From CAYLLT01 sp964591605 (lineage in GTDB: Bacteria > Planctomycetota > Phycisphaerae > UBA1845 > PWPN01), in the NCBI GenBank assembly GCA_964591605.1, contig CAZQEN010000001.1, positions 1 to 64,000 of the forward strand: a DNA stretch of 64,000 bases. Reading direction: 5' to 3'. The notes under the pieces were generated by a model, which did no database searches, had not been told where the DNA came from, and saw nothing but the letters and a program-made list of their open reading frames with translations. Position numbers and translations under genes: made by a program. Positions 31,894 through 40,792 of this stretch are shown here, piece by piece. Position 1 is the first letter of the stretch, and each line of letters opens with the position of its first letter.

Positions 31894-33687
31894 ATGAGAA
31901 GACACACCCTCGTCGGATGTCTGGCTGTTCTACTCTGCGGGATGGTGGTGAAGGCTGACATCCGGCCGGGCGCTGACCCGGCGCCGGTGCGGGTCATCTG
32001 GGCCGACAACTTCGATTCCTACAATCAATGGGCCTACGACAATCGGAACAATCCGGATTACCAGCCGAACGGAACCCTTTGGCAGGGCGGACCGGTGCCT
32101 CCTGGTAGCCCCTCGGGTCTGTACCCGGTCATCGTGGGAGGTCCTCCCGCGTACGGTTGCGGGAGTGTCATACAGACGTTTCCGGGGACACATGAACTGG
32201 CCCGCGCCCAGTGGCTCAAGGAGATGCAATGCAACGGCATCCTGACGCCGGCCGGGTTCGGCGCCTCCGACGGCGCCTTTGAAGCCAACTTCGATCCCAA
32301 CTGCGGATTAAGCGGCGAGTTTGTCACCTCGCGAGGCGAATTCGCAACCGCAGCGTATACGTGGGGCACCGGCGGCTCGTTTGAGACGATGCAACTGTTC
32401 AAACACAGCTTCAAGGATCGGATCGTAGCCCGCGACCCGACCAAGAACGCAGTCAACGGCACCGACGCCAATCCGCTGATTCTGGTGTTTTTCCTCGGTG
32501 AAAACGCGAAACTCTCGCCCTTCAAGAATAATGCGTACATCGAGCTGAGTCTTGACGGCGAACATGCTCCGACGGATTACGTCTGGCGTGGAGACCCCGA
32601 CAGGAACTATCCAGATCCGGACGGCTGCCCTCAGGGTCCATACCCGATTGTCTGCCAGCAGGCGCGCGAAACGAACGGGAGCGGCAGCGAGGACGGGAGC
32701 GACCTGGCGTGGGTGAATGCGAACTGCCCCCCGCTGAGCACCAAAACCTGGAAGAGCATCGCGTTCGGCTTCATGGCCATCATGGACAAGGATCCCTGCG
32801 GTATTCTCGAACAGGGCAGCGACCCGCATGTGCCGAGCGTCGATCACCCGGCGGTTTTCGACGGCAACCAGTGGCGGCAGTTCCGCTCCGGCCGTTTTGC
32901 CGGCCTGCAGCCCGGCTACAACACCATTGCGCCTAATCCTCCCTGGTGGTTCGATCCGAACATGCATGTGGGCGCCGCCGGTGCTTCCACCGACTTCCCC
33001 TACAGCAACGGTGGGACCTACCAGGTGACGATGAAGATCACCACCGACTGGATCCTGATTTACATGAAGCGCTACGGGGCGGTTGGCGTGCCCGGAGGCG
33101 ATACTCCCGAGGACAACCACGCCGCGGTTCCCCGCGTCTACAAGGGGCCGTTCAATATGATCTCGTTCGGTGTGGGGCCCGGATGCGAGCTCGACCCTGC
33201 CACGGGCGAGTGCAAGGTCAACGGCACGCCCACGCGGTGCCTGACCTATTCGCGCGTCAGCAACGGCTACAACCGGACGCGGGTGGACACCATCAGCCTG
33301 TATGACGGCGAACTGGTCTACTCGACAACCGACGGCGCGTGCTGCCTGCCCAACGGGACGTGCTCCGTGCAGGATGAGCTCGCGTGCGAGACTGCCGGCG
33401 GGACTTTCGGCGGGCAGTCGACCGCGTGCAACAGCCTGAGGTGCTGCCCGCACGATCCGTTCGTGTGGGCCGACCGGGACGCCGACGGGGATGTGGACCC
33501 GGATGATTTCGGCGGCTTCCAGATCTGCTACAGCGGTCCGGGCGGGGGGGTGTCGGGGACCTGCAAGTGCTTCAACCGCGACAATGACAACGACGTGGAC
33601 GTGGATGACCTCACGGCGTTCACGAACTGCGTCACCGGCGCCAACGTGCCGTACGGTCCCGGTTTCCCGGCCGCGTGCGTTCCGTGA
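31894..33687 (+). CDS. Exported protein of unrecognised family with dockerin-like tail, paralogue 1
   Basis: A 597-residue exported protein whose main domain I do not recognise. The ATG at 31894 has GGAGGAAGGAG upstream; signal peptide MRRHTLVGCLAVLLCGMVVKA. The body shares motifs with the next two genes: RPGADPAPVRVIWADNFDSY, the segment AYTWGTGGS, ELSLDGEHAPTDYVWRGD, PDPDGCPQGPYPIVCQQ, and GFMAIMDKDPCGILEQGSD. It resembles a lectin-like or laminin-G-type beta sandwich in pattern, but no catalytic motif is evident. A Cys-rich module (GACCLPNGTCSVQDELAC) and a dockerin-like tail ending AACVP follow. It is the first of three tandem paralogues, each with its own upstream region. Confidence 0.75.
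   Translation: MRRHTLVGCLAVLLCGMVVKADIRPGADPAPVRVIWADNFDSYNQWAYDNRNNPDYQPNGTLWQGGPVPPGSPSGLYPVIVGGPPAYGCGSVIQTFPGTHELARAQWLKEMQCNGILTPAGFGASDGAFEANFDPNCGLSGEFVTSRGEFATAAYTWGTGGSFETMQLFKHSFKDRIVARDPTKNAVNGTDANPLILVFFLGENAKLSPFKNNAYIELSLDGEHAPTDYVWRGDPDRNYPDPDGCPQGPYPIVCQQARETNGSGSEDGSDLAWVNANCPPLSTKTWKSIAFGFMAIMDKDPCGILEQGSDPHVPSVDHPAVFDGNQWRQFRSGRFAGLQPGYNTIAPNPPWWFDPNMHVGAAGASTDFPYSNGGTYQVTMKITTDWILIYMKRYGAVGVPGGDTPEDNHAAVPRVYKGPFNMISFGVGPGCELDPATGECKVNGTPTRCLTYSRVSNGYNRTRVDTISLYDGELVYSTTDGACCLPNGTCSVQDELACETAGGTFGGQSTACNSLRCCPHDPFVWADRDADGDVDPDDFGGFQICYSGPGGGVSGTCKCFNRDNDNDVDVDDLTAFTNCVTGANVPYGPGFPAACVP
33442..33687 (+). repeat. Dockerin-tail DNA repeat, copy 1 (slightly diverged)
   Basis: The 3' part of the first paralogue. 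Compared with copy 3 it differs at only a handful of positions near its start and at one G/C position, and its last stretch, including the stop codon, is identical. Confidence 0.8.
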
Positions 33688-34355
33688 TGCCGGGATGACG
33701 TGGTGTGATTCTGTGCGGGGAGCGTCGTTGTGGTTCGGCCGAGAGGGGGGCACCACAGAAGGCCGGCTCCGCCCCGCCTGGAGTCATTCTTTCGGGAGTC
33801 GCCGTGTCGGCGCCGGAGGAGGCAATTCAGACCCAGGGGCGGTGTTCTTTCGCCCCTGCCGGGGCTCAGGCATCACGCCGCGGGGAATCCCACGGATTAC
33901 GCCGTGGGCTACCATCTCGCGCCGCTCCGCGGCTTTGAGATGGCGCCTCCGGCCTGTGGCACGCTGCCTGCGACTTTGGCGTGCCGCCCGCGGCCGGTGC
34001 ACGACGGTAAGGCAATCGACTCAGGTGACTTGAGACCTCCCGAAATAGTTGCATCACCCTGCAGTCGTGGTCGATGAAATCTGTTGACGAACCGTGGCCA
34101 AACACGTAAACTGAAAGCAGGTGCTCGGACCACCAACGGAGCTCTTTTTCGGGGCTCGAGCGGAGAATTCCAACAGAACCGGCGGTGCCGTTTTTTGGGG
34201 GGGTGATCTCGGGCGTGCAGTGATGCGCGCCGGCGGACGTGCCCGGGCGGCGCGATGGCGGCGGAAGAACGGCCGGTCGCGGAGTTGAGGGTGTTTCTCT
34301 TGCGGCAGTCCGATGCGAGGGAAAACTCCCTTTGGAAGACAAAGGAGGACGGAAT
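33688..34355. other. Gene-free stretch with palindromes and a promoter
   Basis: About 670 bases between paralogues 1 and 2. It contains imperfect hairpins (GGCACGC...GCGTGCC near 33958; CCATCTC...GAGATGG near 33912), the word AAGGCCGGCTCCGCC also found at about 31709, and the promoter of the next gene. No coding frame is convincing. Confidence 0.6.
34084..34112 (+). promoter_or_regulatory. Promoter of paralogue 2
   Basis: TTGACG at 34084-34089 (preceded by G), a 17-base spacer, TAAACT at 34107-34112. The leader would be about 235 bases. Confidence 0.55.
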
Positions 34356-36167
34356 ATGAGACAACAGTGCTTCATCGTATCTGTTCTGGTCATCGCGGCC
34401 GGCGGCTCCCTGGCGAAGGCGGCCAGCATTATTCCAGGCTGTGATCCGGCGGACAGATCGCGGATCATCTGGGCAGACCCATTCGACTATTACGCGCAGT
34501 GGAACTACGACAATCGCGCGGCCGGCAATAACACCTGGATGCAGTGGGACAGCGGCACGAACTCGTTCAATAACGATCTCACAGCACCGTTCCCCATCGG
34601 TTCACCCAGTGGCAGTCTTCCCGGCAAGCTGGCCTGCAGTTCGACGACACCCGGAAACGCGGTCCAAACCACGCCGGCTCCCTATGAGATGGCCCGGGCG
34701 CAGTGGGTGCAGACGATGAACTGCAGCGGCATCGTGACACCGGGCAATCCTTCGGTTACCACGAGCAGTCTGGCTTTCGAGACGGGTTTCGACTCGTGCA
34801 GCGGTAACTGGGTGGAGACCAGCCCGCAGTTCGGCAGGCTGCCTTACACCTGGGGTACCGGCGGCTCGTACGACGCGATGACCATGTACCAGCACAGCTT
34901 CAAGGGTCGGATTCAGGCAATTGACCCTACGAAGAACGCCGTGCAGGGCACTAATGAGAAGCCGCTTCTTCTGCAGTTTGACCTCCGCGAGGCGGCCGGC
35001 CTGGGCATGCTCAAGAACAACGCCTACGTCGAGTTGAGCCTTGACGGCGATCACGCGCCGACCGACTACATCTGGCGGGGCGATAACACCAAAACCTATC
35101 CGGACCCGGACGGCTGCCCTCAGGGTCCATATCCGATCGTCTGCCAGCAGGTGCGCGAGATCAACTCGAGCGGCAGCGAAGACGGCAGCGACCTGACGTA
35201 CCTGAATGCCAACTGCCCGCCGCTCAGTCCGAATATCTGGAACAGTTTTGCGTTCGGTTTCCTGGCCATCATGGACAAGGACCCGTGCGGCATCCTCGAA
35301 CAGGGCGGCGATCCGCACATCCCCAACGTGGACCACTTCGCCTACTTCGACGGCAACGCATGGCGACAGCTCCGCGCCAACCGCGGCCTGGGAGAGGAAC
35401 CTAAACTGACCGGCCTGGCTGCCGGGTATGCATTCTGCAATCCCAGCTCGCTCCAGCAAAACACGGCAGTCGGCTGCGGGAGCTTTTCGTACGGCGACGG
35501 CGGCAACACCCGTGTGATCATGAAGATCATGACCGATTACGTGCTCGTTTACGCCCGCGTCAACATCAACAAGCCGGGGGCGACCGATTACACGGCCGCC
35601 ATTCCGCGAGCGTACAAGGGGCCGTTCAACATGATCTCGATCGGCGTGGCGCCAGGTTGCGAACTCGACCCGACGACGGGTGAATGCAAGGCCGGCGGCA
35701 CGCCCAAGCAGTGTATGACCTACGCCAGCCAGACCGGCAACGGCTACAACCGTACGGTGGTCGATGCCCTGAGCGTTCTTGATGGCGAACTCGTGTACGT
35801 CACCAACGAGGGTGCGTGCTGCTATCCGAGCGGAGTATGCGTTGTTCAGGATCAGCTCGCCTGTGAAGCGGAGGGCGGCACATTCAACGGCCAGAATACG
35901 ACGTGCGGTCAGTTCACGTGCTGCCCGCACGATCCGTTCGTGTGGGCGGACCGGGATGCGGACGGTGATGTGGATGCGGATGATTTCGGCGGCTTCCAGA
36001 TCTGCTACAGCGGTCCGGGCGGCGGGGTGTCGGGGACCTGCAAGTGCTTCAACCGCGACAATGACAACGACGTGGACGTGGATGACCTCACGGCGTTCAC
36101 GAACTGCGTCACCGGCGCCAACGTGCCGGTCGATGTTCAGAATCCGCCCCCCGGCTGCGTTCCTTGA
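34356..36167 (+). CDS. Exported protein of unrecognised family with dockerin-like tail, paralogue 2
   Basis: A 603-residue protein. The ATG at 34356 has AAAGGAGGA upstream; signal peptide MRQQCFIVSVLVIAAGGSLA. It aligns along its length with the neighbours: RIIWADPFDYYAQWNYDNR, PYTWGTGGSYDAMTMYQHSF, ELSLDGDHAPTDYIWRGD, PDPDGCPQGPYPIVCQQ, AIMDKDPCGILEQGGDPH. It differs in the middle third (an extra NKPGATDYTA segment). The Cys-rich module is GACCYPSGVCVVQDQLACEA. The dockerin-like tail is identical in DNA to that of paralogue 3 for 210 bases, although the rest of the genes have diverged. Exported; function unknown; possibly a subunit of a surface complex assembled through the tails. Confidence 0.75.
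   Translation: MRQQCFIVSVLVIAAGGSLAKAASIIPGCDPADRSRIIWADPFDYYAQWNYDNRAAGNNTWMQWDSGTNSFNNDLTAPFPIGSPSGSLPGKLACSSTTPGNAVQTTPAPYEMARAQWVQTMNCSGIVTPGNPSVTTSSLAFETGFDSCSGNWVETSPQFGRLPYTWGTGGSYDAMTMYQHSFKGRIQAIDPTKNAVQGTNEKPLLLQFDLREAAGLGMLKNNAYVELSLDGDHAPTDYIWRGDNTKTYPDPDGCPQGPYPIVCQQVREINSSGSEDGSDLTYLNANCPPLSPNIWNSFAFGFLAIMDKDPCGILEQGGDPHIPNVDHFAYFDGNAWRQLRANRGLGEEPKLTGLAAGYAFCNPSSLQQNTAVGCGSFSYGDGGNTRVIMKIMTDYVLVYARVNINKPGATDYTAAIPRAYKGPFNMISIGVAPGCELDPTTGECKAGGTPKQCMTYASQTGNGYNRTVVDALSVLDGELVYVTNEGACCYPSGVCVVQDQLACEAEGGTFNGQNTTCGQFTCCPHDPFVWADRDADGDVDADDFGGFQICYSGPGGGVSGTCKCFNRDNDNDVDVDDLTAFTNCVTGANVPVDVQNPPPGCVP
35919..36128 (+). repeat. Dockerin-tail DNA repeat, copy 2
   Basis: A 210-base segment that reads identical to 38201-38410. 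It encodes CCPHDPFVWADRDADGD through to TGANVP. It ends abruptly, after which the two genes differ (DVQNPPPGCVP against YGPGFPAACVP). Confidence 0.88.
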
Positions 36168-36323
36168 CGCCGGGGGCACCGGCAGGACTCGACAGGACCA
36201 GCAGGGGGGGGGCCAGGCCCGCCCGGAGGCAGATGATGCCACTCGCCATGGCCCGGCAGGGTGCGTGATCCCGGGGCGGGCGGCGGAGCCGCTCATCGTG
36301 GTGCGGCCGTCCCGATTGCACGT

Positions 36324-36340
36324 GCAGGCGAGACGCCTGC
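36324..36340. repeat. Solo copy of the palindrome found in the sulfatase repeats
   Basis: GCAGGCG-AGA-CGCCTGC, a 7-base perfect stem. It is the same hairpin that forms the core of each 39-base unit at 8310-8547, here in intergenic DNA. Confidence 0.8.
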
Positions 36341-36407
36341 CCCACATTCGACCCGGCCCGCGGATTCTGTCACCGACCCCAGGGAGCATTTCGGACGACG
36401 TTTTCCG

Positions 36408-36436
36408 TTGACATATCCACGGGTTTTCTGTAAACT
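36408..36436 (+). promoter_or_regulatory. Promoter of paralogue 3
   Basis: TTGACA at 36408-36413 (preceded by G), a 17-base spacer, TAAACT at 36431-36436. The leader would be about 195 bases. Confidence 0.6.
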
Positions 36437-36637
36437 TTCCGATAACCTGTGAGGCAGCGTCCGCAGGCACGGTTTCACAAGCCCCCCTGGCTGAACGCGG
36501 AGGACCGGGCCCCGGATGCCTTGACAGTCGGTTCGCCGCGGAATGGTTCTTCGCTGCGCGATCCCAGCCCTTGAGCCGAGTCCGCCGGCGGGCGTGATTG
36601 GAAGTTTTTCCATTTCTGATCTTCCTGGAGGTGGCAC

Positions 36638-38446
36638 ATGGTCAGAAAGCGTGTCGTCGTCTGTCTGACGACGTTGGTTTCCGCGGGCAACTCAGTCGAG
36701 GCCGCGACGATCCGGCCCGGCGCTGATCCCGCGCCCGGGCGTGTGATCTGGGCGGAGCCGTTCGACTACTACAACCAGTGGGCCTGGGACAATCGGAACG
36801 ACCCGAGCTACCCGAGGGGCACGCTCTGGCAGGATGGGCCGATCCCGGCCGGCAGCCCGACCGGCGGCTATCCGGCCAAGGTGCCGGGTCCTCCCTCGGG
36901 GTGCGGAAGCACCGAGCAGAGCCTGCCGGGCAACAACCAGATGATGCGCAACGCCTGGCCTCAGGTGATGCAGTGCGGCGCGCTGGTGACGAACGCCGGC
37001 TTCACCACGACGATCGGCAACACGCGGGCGATGTTCGACCAGCGGTGCGGTCTGAGCGGAGAGTGGGTCTGGACGCGCGGCCAGTACGGCGTCGCGTTCT
37101 ACACGTGGGGCACCGGCGGGGCAAACGACGCGATGCTGATGTTTCAGCACAGCTTCCGCAGCCGTATCCAGGCCATCGACCCCACGAAGAACGCCGTCAA
37201 CGGCACCGATGAGAACCCGCTGGTTCTCGTTTTCTACGTAGCCGATGGCGCGTTCCCGAGTAACCCGGGTCTGAGCCCGCTCAAGGACAACTCGTATGTC
37301 GAGCTGAGCCTCGAAGGCGATCATGCTCCGGTCGACTATGTCTGGCGCGGCGATCCGAATAAGACATTCCCGGATCCCGATGGCTGCCCGCAGGGTCCCT
37401 TCCCCGTCATCTGCCAGCAGGCCCGCGAGGTGAACAGCAGTGGCAGTGAGGACGGGAGCGATCTGACGTGGTTGAACGCCAATTGTCCGCCGCTCAAGAC
37501 CCGGACGTGGAAGAGTCTGGCCTTCGGCTTCCTGGCCATCATGGACAAGGACCCGTGCGGCGTGCTCGAGCAGGGCAGCGACATGCATTGCCCCAATGTG
37601 GACCACCACGCGGTGTTTGACGGCAACAAGTGGCGGCAGATGCGTTCCGGGCGGTTCCCCGCCCTTCAGCCTGGTTACAACCAGTTGGCGCCGAACCCGC
37701 CTTACTGGTATGACCCCAACATGCACCGGTCGGAGACCGGCACGTGCAACGACTTCTCCTTCCAGGGCGATGGGGTGGATCCCACGCAGCGCGTCACGAT
37801 CAAGATCATCAGCGACTGGATGCTGATTTACGTGAACAACGCGGCCGGCGACTGGCACGCGGCGGTCCCGCGCGTCTACAAGGGGCCATTTGACACCGTC
37901 TCGTACGGCGTGGCCCCCGGCTGCGAGCTCGATCCGGCCACGGGCGAGTGCAAGGCAGACGGAACCCCGTACCGGTGCCTGACCTACTCACGAGCCACAC
38001 ACGGCGCCAACAACCTGGTCAACGGTTACAACCGAACGTCGTACGACACGATGAGCCTCTACGACGGCGAGCTGGTCTACGTCACCACGGACGGCGCCTG
38101 CTGTCTGCCCGACGGCACGTGCAGCGTGCAGGACGAGCTCGACTGCCAGGCGGCCGGCGGGACCTTCGGCGGACAGGGCGTCTTCTGCAACCAGGTGACC
38201 TGCTGCCCGCACGATCCGTTCGTGTGGGCGGACCGGGATGCGGACGGTGATGTGGATGCGGATGATTTCGGCGGCTTCCAGATCTGCTACAGCGGTCCGG
38301 GCGGCGGGGTGTCGGGGACCTGCAAGTGCTTCAACCGCGACAATGACAACGACGTGGACGTGGATGACCTCACGGCGTTCACGAACTGCGTCACCGGCGC
38401 CAACGTGCCGTACGGTCCCGGTTTCCCGGCCGCGTGCGTTCCGTGA
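36638..38446 (+). CDS. Exported protein of unrecognised family with dockerin-like tail, paralogue 3
   Basis: A 602-residue protein. The ATG at 36638 is preceded by GGAGG at a good distance; the signal-like N terminus is MVRKRVVVCLTTLVSAGNSV. Family segments: RPGADPAPGRVIWAEPFDYY, FYTWGTGGANDAMLMFQHSF, ELSLEGDHAPVDYVWRGD, PDPDGCPQGPFPVICQQ, AIMDKDPCGVLEQGSD. It is closest to paralogue 1 at the N terminus (NRNDPSYPRGTLWQDGP) and also shares its final AACVP end. The Cys-rich module is GACCLPDGTCSVQDELDCQA. The hydrophobic core of the signal is short, but export is likely. A rho-independent terminator follows at 38568. Confidence 0.75.
   Translation: MVRKRVVVCLTTLVSAGNSVEAATIRPGADPAPGRVIWAEPFDYYNQWAWDNRNDPSYPRGTLWQDGPIPAGSPTGGYPAKVPGPPSGCGSTEQSLPGNNQMMRNAWPQVMQCGALVTNAGFTTTIGNTRAMFDQRCGLSGEWVWTRGQYGVAFYTWGTGGANDAMLMFQHSFRSRIQAIDPTKNAVNGTDENPLVLVFYVADGAFPSNPGLSPLKDNSYVELSLEGDHAPVDYVWRGDPNKTFPDPDGCPQGPFPVICQQAREVNSSGSEDGSDLTWLNANCPPLKTRTWKSLAFGFLAIMDKDPCGVLEQGSDMHCPNVDHHAVFDGNKWRQMRSGRFPALQPGYNQLAPNPPYWYDPNMHRSETGTCNDFSFQGDGVDPTQRVTIKIISDWMLIYVNNAAGDWHAAVPRVYKGPFDTVSYGVAPGCELDPATGECKADGTPYRCLTYSRATHGANNLVNGYNRTSYDTMSLYDGELVYVTTDGACCLPDGTCSVQDELDCQAAGGTFGGQGVFCNQVTCCPHDPFVWADRDADGDVDADDFGGFQICYSGPGGGVSGTCKCFNRDNDNDVDVDDLTAFTNCVTGANVPYGPGFPAACVP
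38201..38410 (+). repeat. Dockerin-tail DNA repeat, copy 3
   Basis: Reads identical to 35919-36128 over 210 bases. Its continuation to the stop codon matches copy 1 at 33442-33687 instead, so this copy is a mosaic link between the other two. Confidence 0.88.
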
Positions 38447-38567
38447 TGAGCGGTCGGCCGCTTGGAGACCAATCGAGGTGAAGGTACGGCTGACCGGCGT
38501 TGCGGTCGGCCGTGGGGCGGGCCTTTGCTTGTCCTGAAGGCCAATCGAGTATATGCGTCTCCTGCAC

Positions 38568-38596
38568 AACGGCCGCCTGGTGGCGGCCGTTTCTTT
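38568..38596 (+). terminator. Rho-independent terminator
   Basis: AACGGCCGCC, loop TGGT, GGCGGCCGTT, then TCTTT. It closes the exported-protein island on the plus strand, 120 bases after the stop of paralogue 3. Confidence 0.85.
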
Positions 38597-38642
38597 GCGC
38601 CGGGATCGGAGACTTGCGCCGTGTGGATGCCGTCGGCGGCGC

Positions 38643-40754
38643 TTACGGGTGGTTGCTCACGATCTCGAGCTGGCCACCCGCCCCCGCGGCCGCATAACAG
38701 GCACGGACCCGTGTCTGCAGCGGGTTGGGGGCGTCGATGAGGGTCAGCGGGCGGGGGGCGAGGAGGCCGAGCATGTCGGGGACGTCGGCTGCGCGCAGCA
38801 GGTTGAGGAACTGCGGTGCGGCGGGGTCCATGTGCGTGGTGGGGGGGTTGACGAGGATGATGCGCTGGATGGCGGGCTCGAGCAGCGCGGCGTAGGCCGC
38901 CAGGATGCCCGCCGGACCCTGGCCGGTGACCACCAGTTCACTCTCGGGATACCGCCTGTGCAGATACGCGGCGGCGGCGGCGATGTCGCGCACGCGGCCG
39001 GCATCGACCGTGGTGCCGATCAGCGCGCAGGCCCGCTCCACGCGGTTGGGCGGAGCTTTGCGGCCCCAGCGGGTCTCACCGACGCCGCGGGGCTGGCAGA
39101 AATAGATGGAATCGTCGGCGCGCGTGACGCGTTTGAGCCATGCGGATGAGGTGGGCGACTGGGCATCGTCTTCCAGGCTGACCCTCAGCAGCAGGCGACG
39201 CCCCGCGGCCGGGAGCATGTCATTCTGCGTCAGCAGTCGCAGCTCGATGCCGGGCTCTGAGGTGAAACGGCCGGAACCCGGCGGCCCTACCGGCTCGGCG
39301 GGGGGGGGAGGCTCGGTCAGCGCGGACAGCCGCATGCGATCGAGCGCCTTGAGCAGATCGCTGCGCCAGGAGTCGAAGCCACCCTCAGCGGGCGGCGGGC
39401 TTGCGGCCGCGGGCACGAAACGCTCGTCGATGCTCGTGTTGAGCTGGTCCGCGGGCAGGGCGCCTTCGGCGAACACTCTGAGCATCGGCGGGGGGATCGG
39501 GAATGAGCTTGTGTCGTTTCGATCCTCCTCCAGATCCTGCTCGCTGTCGCGCACGATGGAAGGATCGCCCTTCAGGTGCGTGTTGAGGAATCGATAGACG
39601 GCCTGTCGGATGTCCTGACGGTAGGCATGGTCGCCCGTACTGACGACGGTGTCGAACAGGTCGCCCGCGCCGAGCCGGCCGTAGAAGCGTTCGAGGCGGT
39701 TGGCGACGCGTTCGTTGGCGTCGAGGGGGAAGAGGCGGTCCTGATCGCTGTTGACGAAGAGCATCGGGCGCGGGGCGATGAGTGCGGCGATGCGGGTCCA
39801 TGGCCAACGGCACGCGTTGTGGAGGAACATGCAGTCGCAGTGCACGTCGGTCTTCTGATCGGCGACGTACGCCTGGAGATCGGCCATTCCGCTGACGGGG
39901 ACGGCGACTTTGACGCGCTCGTCGGCCGCGGCGATCCACATGGTGTACGCGCCGCCGCCGCTGATGCCCGTGACGGCGATCCGCTCGCCGTCGACGTCCG
40001 GCCGGGTGAGCAGATAGTCGATGGCCCGGATGCCGTTCCAGCATTCGACGGCGGCGGGGGAATAGCCCCGCGAGAGCCACCAGGAGCGGCCTTCGCTGTA
40101 AAGACCGCGATGCATGCCCTTGATCTCGCCGCGTTCGAGCGTGTCGATGAGCAGGGCAACGTAGCCGTGCCGGGCGAGCCAGATTCCGTGGGACTGGTAG
40201 CCGGCTTTCACGCCCTCCGGTCCACGGTAGCCATGGCCGCAGACGTAGAGCACCGCGGGCGGCTTCCGGCCGGGGTCGATGCGGGTGGGGCGGTAGAGGT
40301 TTCCGGTGACATACAGGTGCGGCAGGCTCTGGAAGTGCAGTTTCTCGACGGTGAAGCCTTCGCGATCCAGCGAGCCGGTCACCGCGGCGTGCAGAGGCGA
40401 GCGCTGCGGCATGGGCGAGAGGCCGAGCATGAAGAGGAATTGTTCGCGCCACCGGGCCCGCTGGTCGTCCCAGGTCGCCGGGTCGGGCAGCTCCTCGTCG
40501 AAGCGGCGATCGAGCTCGATGGCCTGCTTCGAGAGAAAGGTCTGGATGGCGGCATCGCCGGGTTGGGGCGGTTCGGGAAGCTTCTGGGGGTTGGCGGCCG
40601 CCGGCCTGGAGGCGGGCGGGGCCGCCGTGACGCAAGGGGGGATAAACCACTGAGACACGGAGATCACGGAGAGAAGTAACGCACATCCGATGAACCCGGC
40701 AGGGGCAGGTTGTGCGGCCACGCTGTTTGCATTATCTGCTCTCATTGTCTTCAT
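38643..40754 (-). CDS. Exported alpha/beta hydrolase (acetyl xylan esterase/dienelactone hydrolase type)
   Basis: A 703-residue protein from the ATG at 40752-40754; the frame upstream belongs to the next gene in another phase. A hydrophobic N-terminal segment (FIGCALLLSVISVSQWFIPP) suggests export. The hydrolase core has YVCGHGYRGPEGVKAGYQSHG, the nucleophile elbow VTGISGGGAYTMW, an acid in FVNSDQDRLFPLDAN, and His in STGDHAYRQD, so the triad is complete. The last third, after a Pro-rich linker (TEPPPPAEPVGPPGSG), resembles a second hydrolase-like domain (VVTGQGPAGILAAYAAL) lacking an obvious nucleophile. It is probably a carbohydrate esterase; the substrate is unknown. It is the last gene of the minus-strand operon that begins near 45533. 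Confidence 0.82.
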   Translation of the reverse strand: MKTMRADNANSVAAQPAPAGFIGCALLLSVISVSQWFIPPCVTAAPPASRPAAANPQKLPEPPQPGDAAIQTFLSKQAIELDRRFDEELPDPATWDDQRARWREQFLFMLGLSPMPQRSPLHAAVTGSLDREGFTVEKLHFQSLPHLYVTGNLYRPTRIDPGRKPPAVLYVCGHGYRGPEGVKAGYQSHGIWLARHGYVALLIDTLERGEIKGMHRGLYSEGRSWWLSRGYSPAAVECWNGIRAIDYLLTRPDVDGERIAVTGISGGGAYTMWIAAADERVKVAVPVSGMADLQAYVADQKTDVHCDCMFLHNACRWPWTRIAALIAPRPMLFVNSDQDRLFPLDANERVANRLERFYGRLGAGDLFDTVVSTGDHAYRQDIRQAVYRFLNTHLKGDPSIVRDSEQDLEEDRNDTSSFPIPPPMLRVFAEGALPADQLNTSIDERFVPAAASPPPAEGGFDSWRSDLLKALDRMRLSALTEPPPPAEPVGPPGSGRFTSEPGIELRLLTQNDMLPAAGRRLLLRVSLEDDAQSPTSSAWLKRVTRADDSIYFCQPRGVGETRWGRKAPPNRVERACALIGTTVDAGRVRDIAAAAAYLHRRYPESELVVTGQGPAGILAAYAALLEPAIQRIILVNPPTTHMDPAAPQFLNLLRAADVPDMLGLLAPRPLTLIDAPNPLQTRVRACYAAAGAGGQLEIVSNHP

Positions 40755-40792
40755 GTTCTCCGCTACCTGCTGGTCTGTTTTGCCTACCGGTC

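Larger units (their letters stand above)
36168..36637. other. Gene-free stretch with palindrome and promoter
   Basis: About 470 bases between paralogues 2 and 3, holding the GCAGGCG palindrome at 36324-36340 and the promoter at 36408-36436. No gene is seen. Confidence 0.6.

Noticed and set aside
34602..36470. Minus-strand open frame of 622 codons opposite paralogue 2
   Set aside because: Shadow of the plus-strand exported-protein gene. The similar frame at 32308-33756 is explained the same way.
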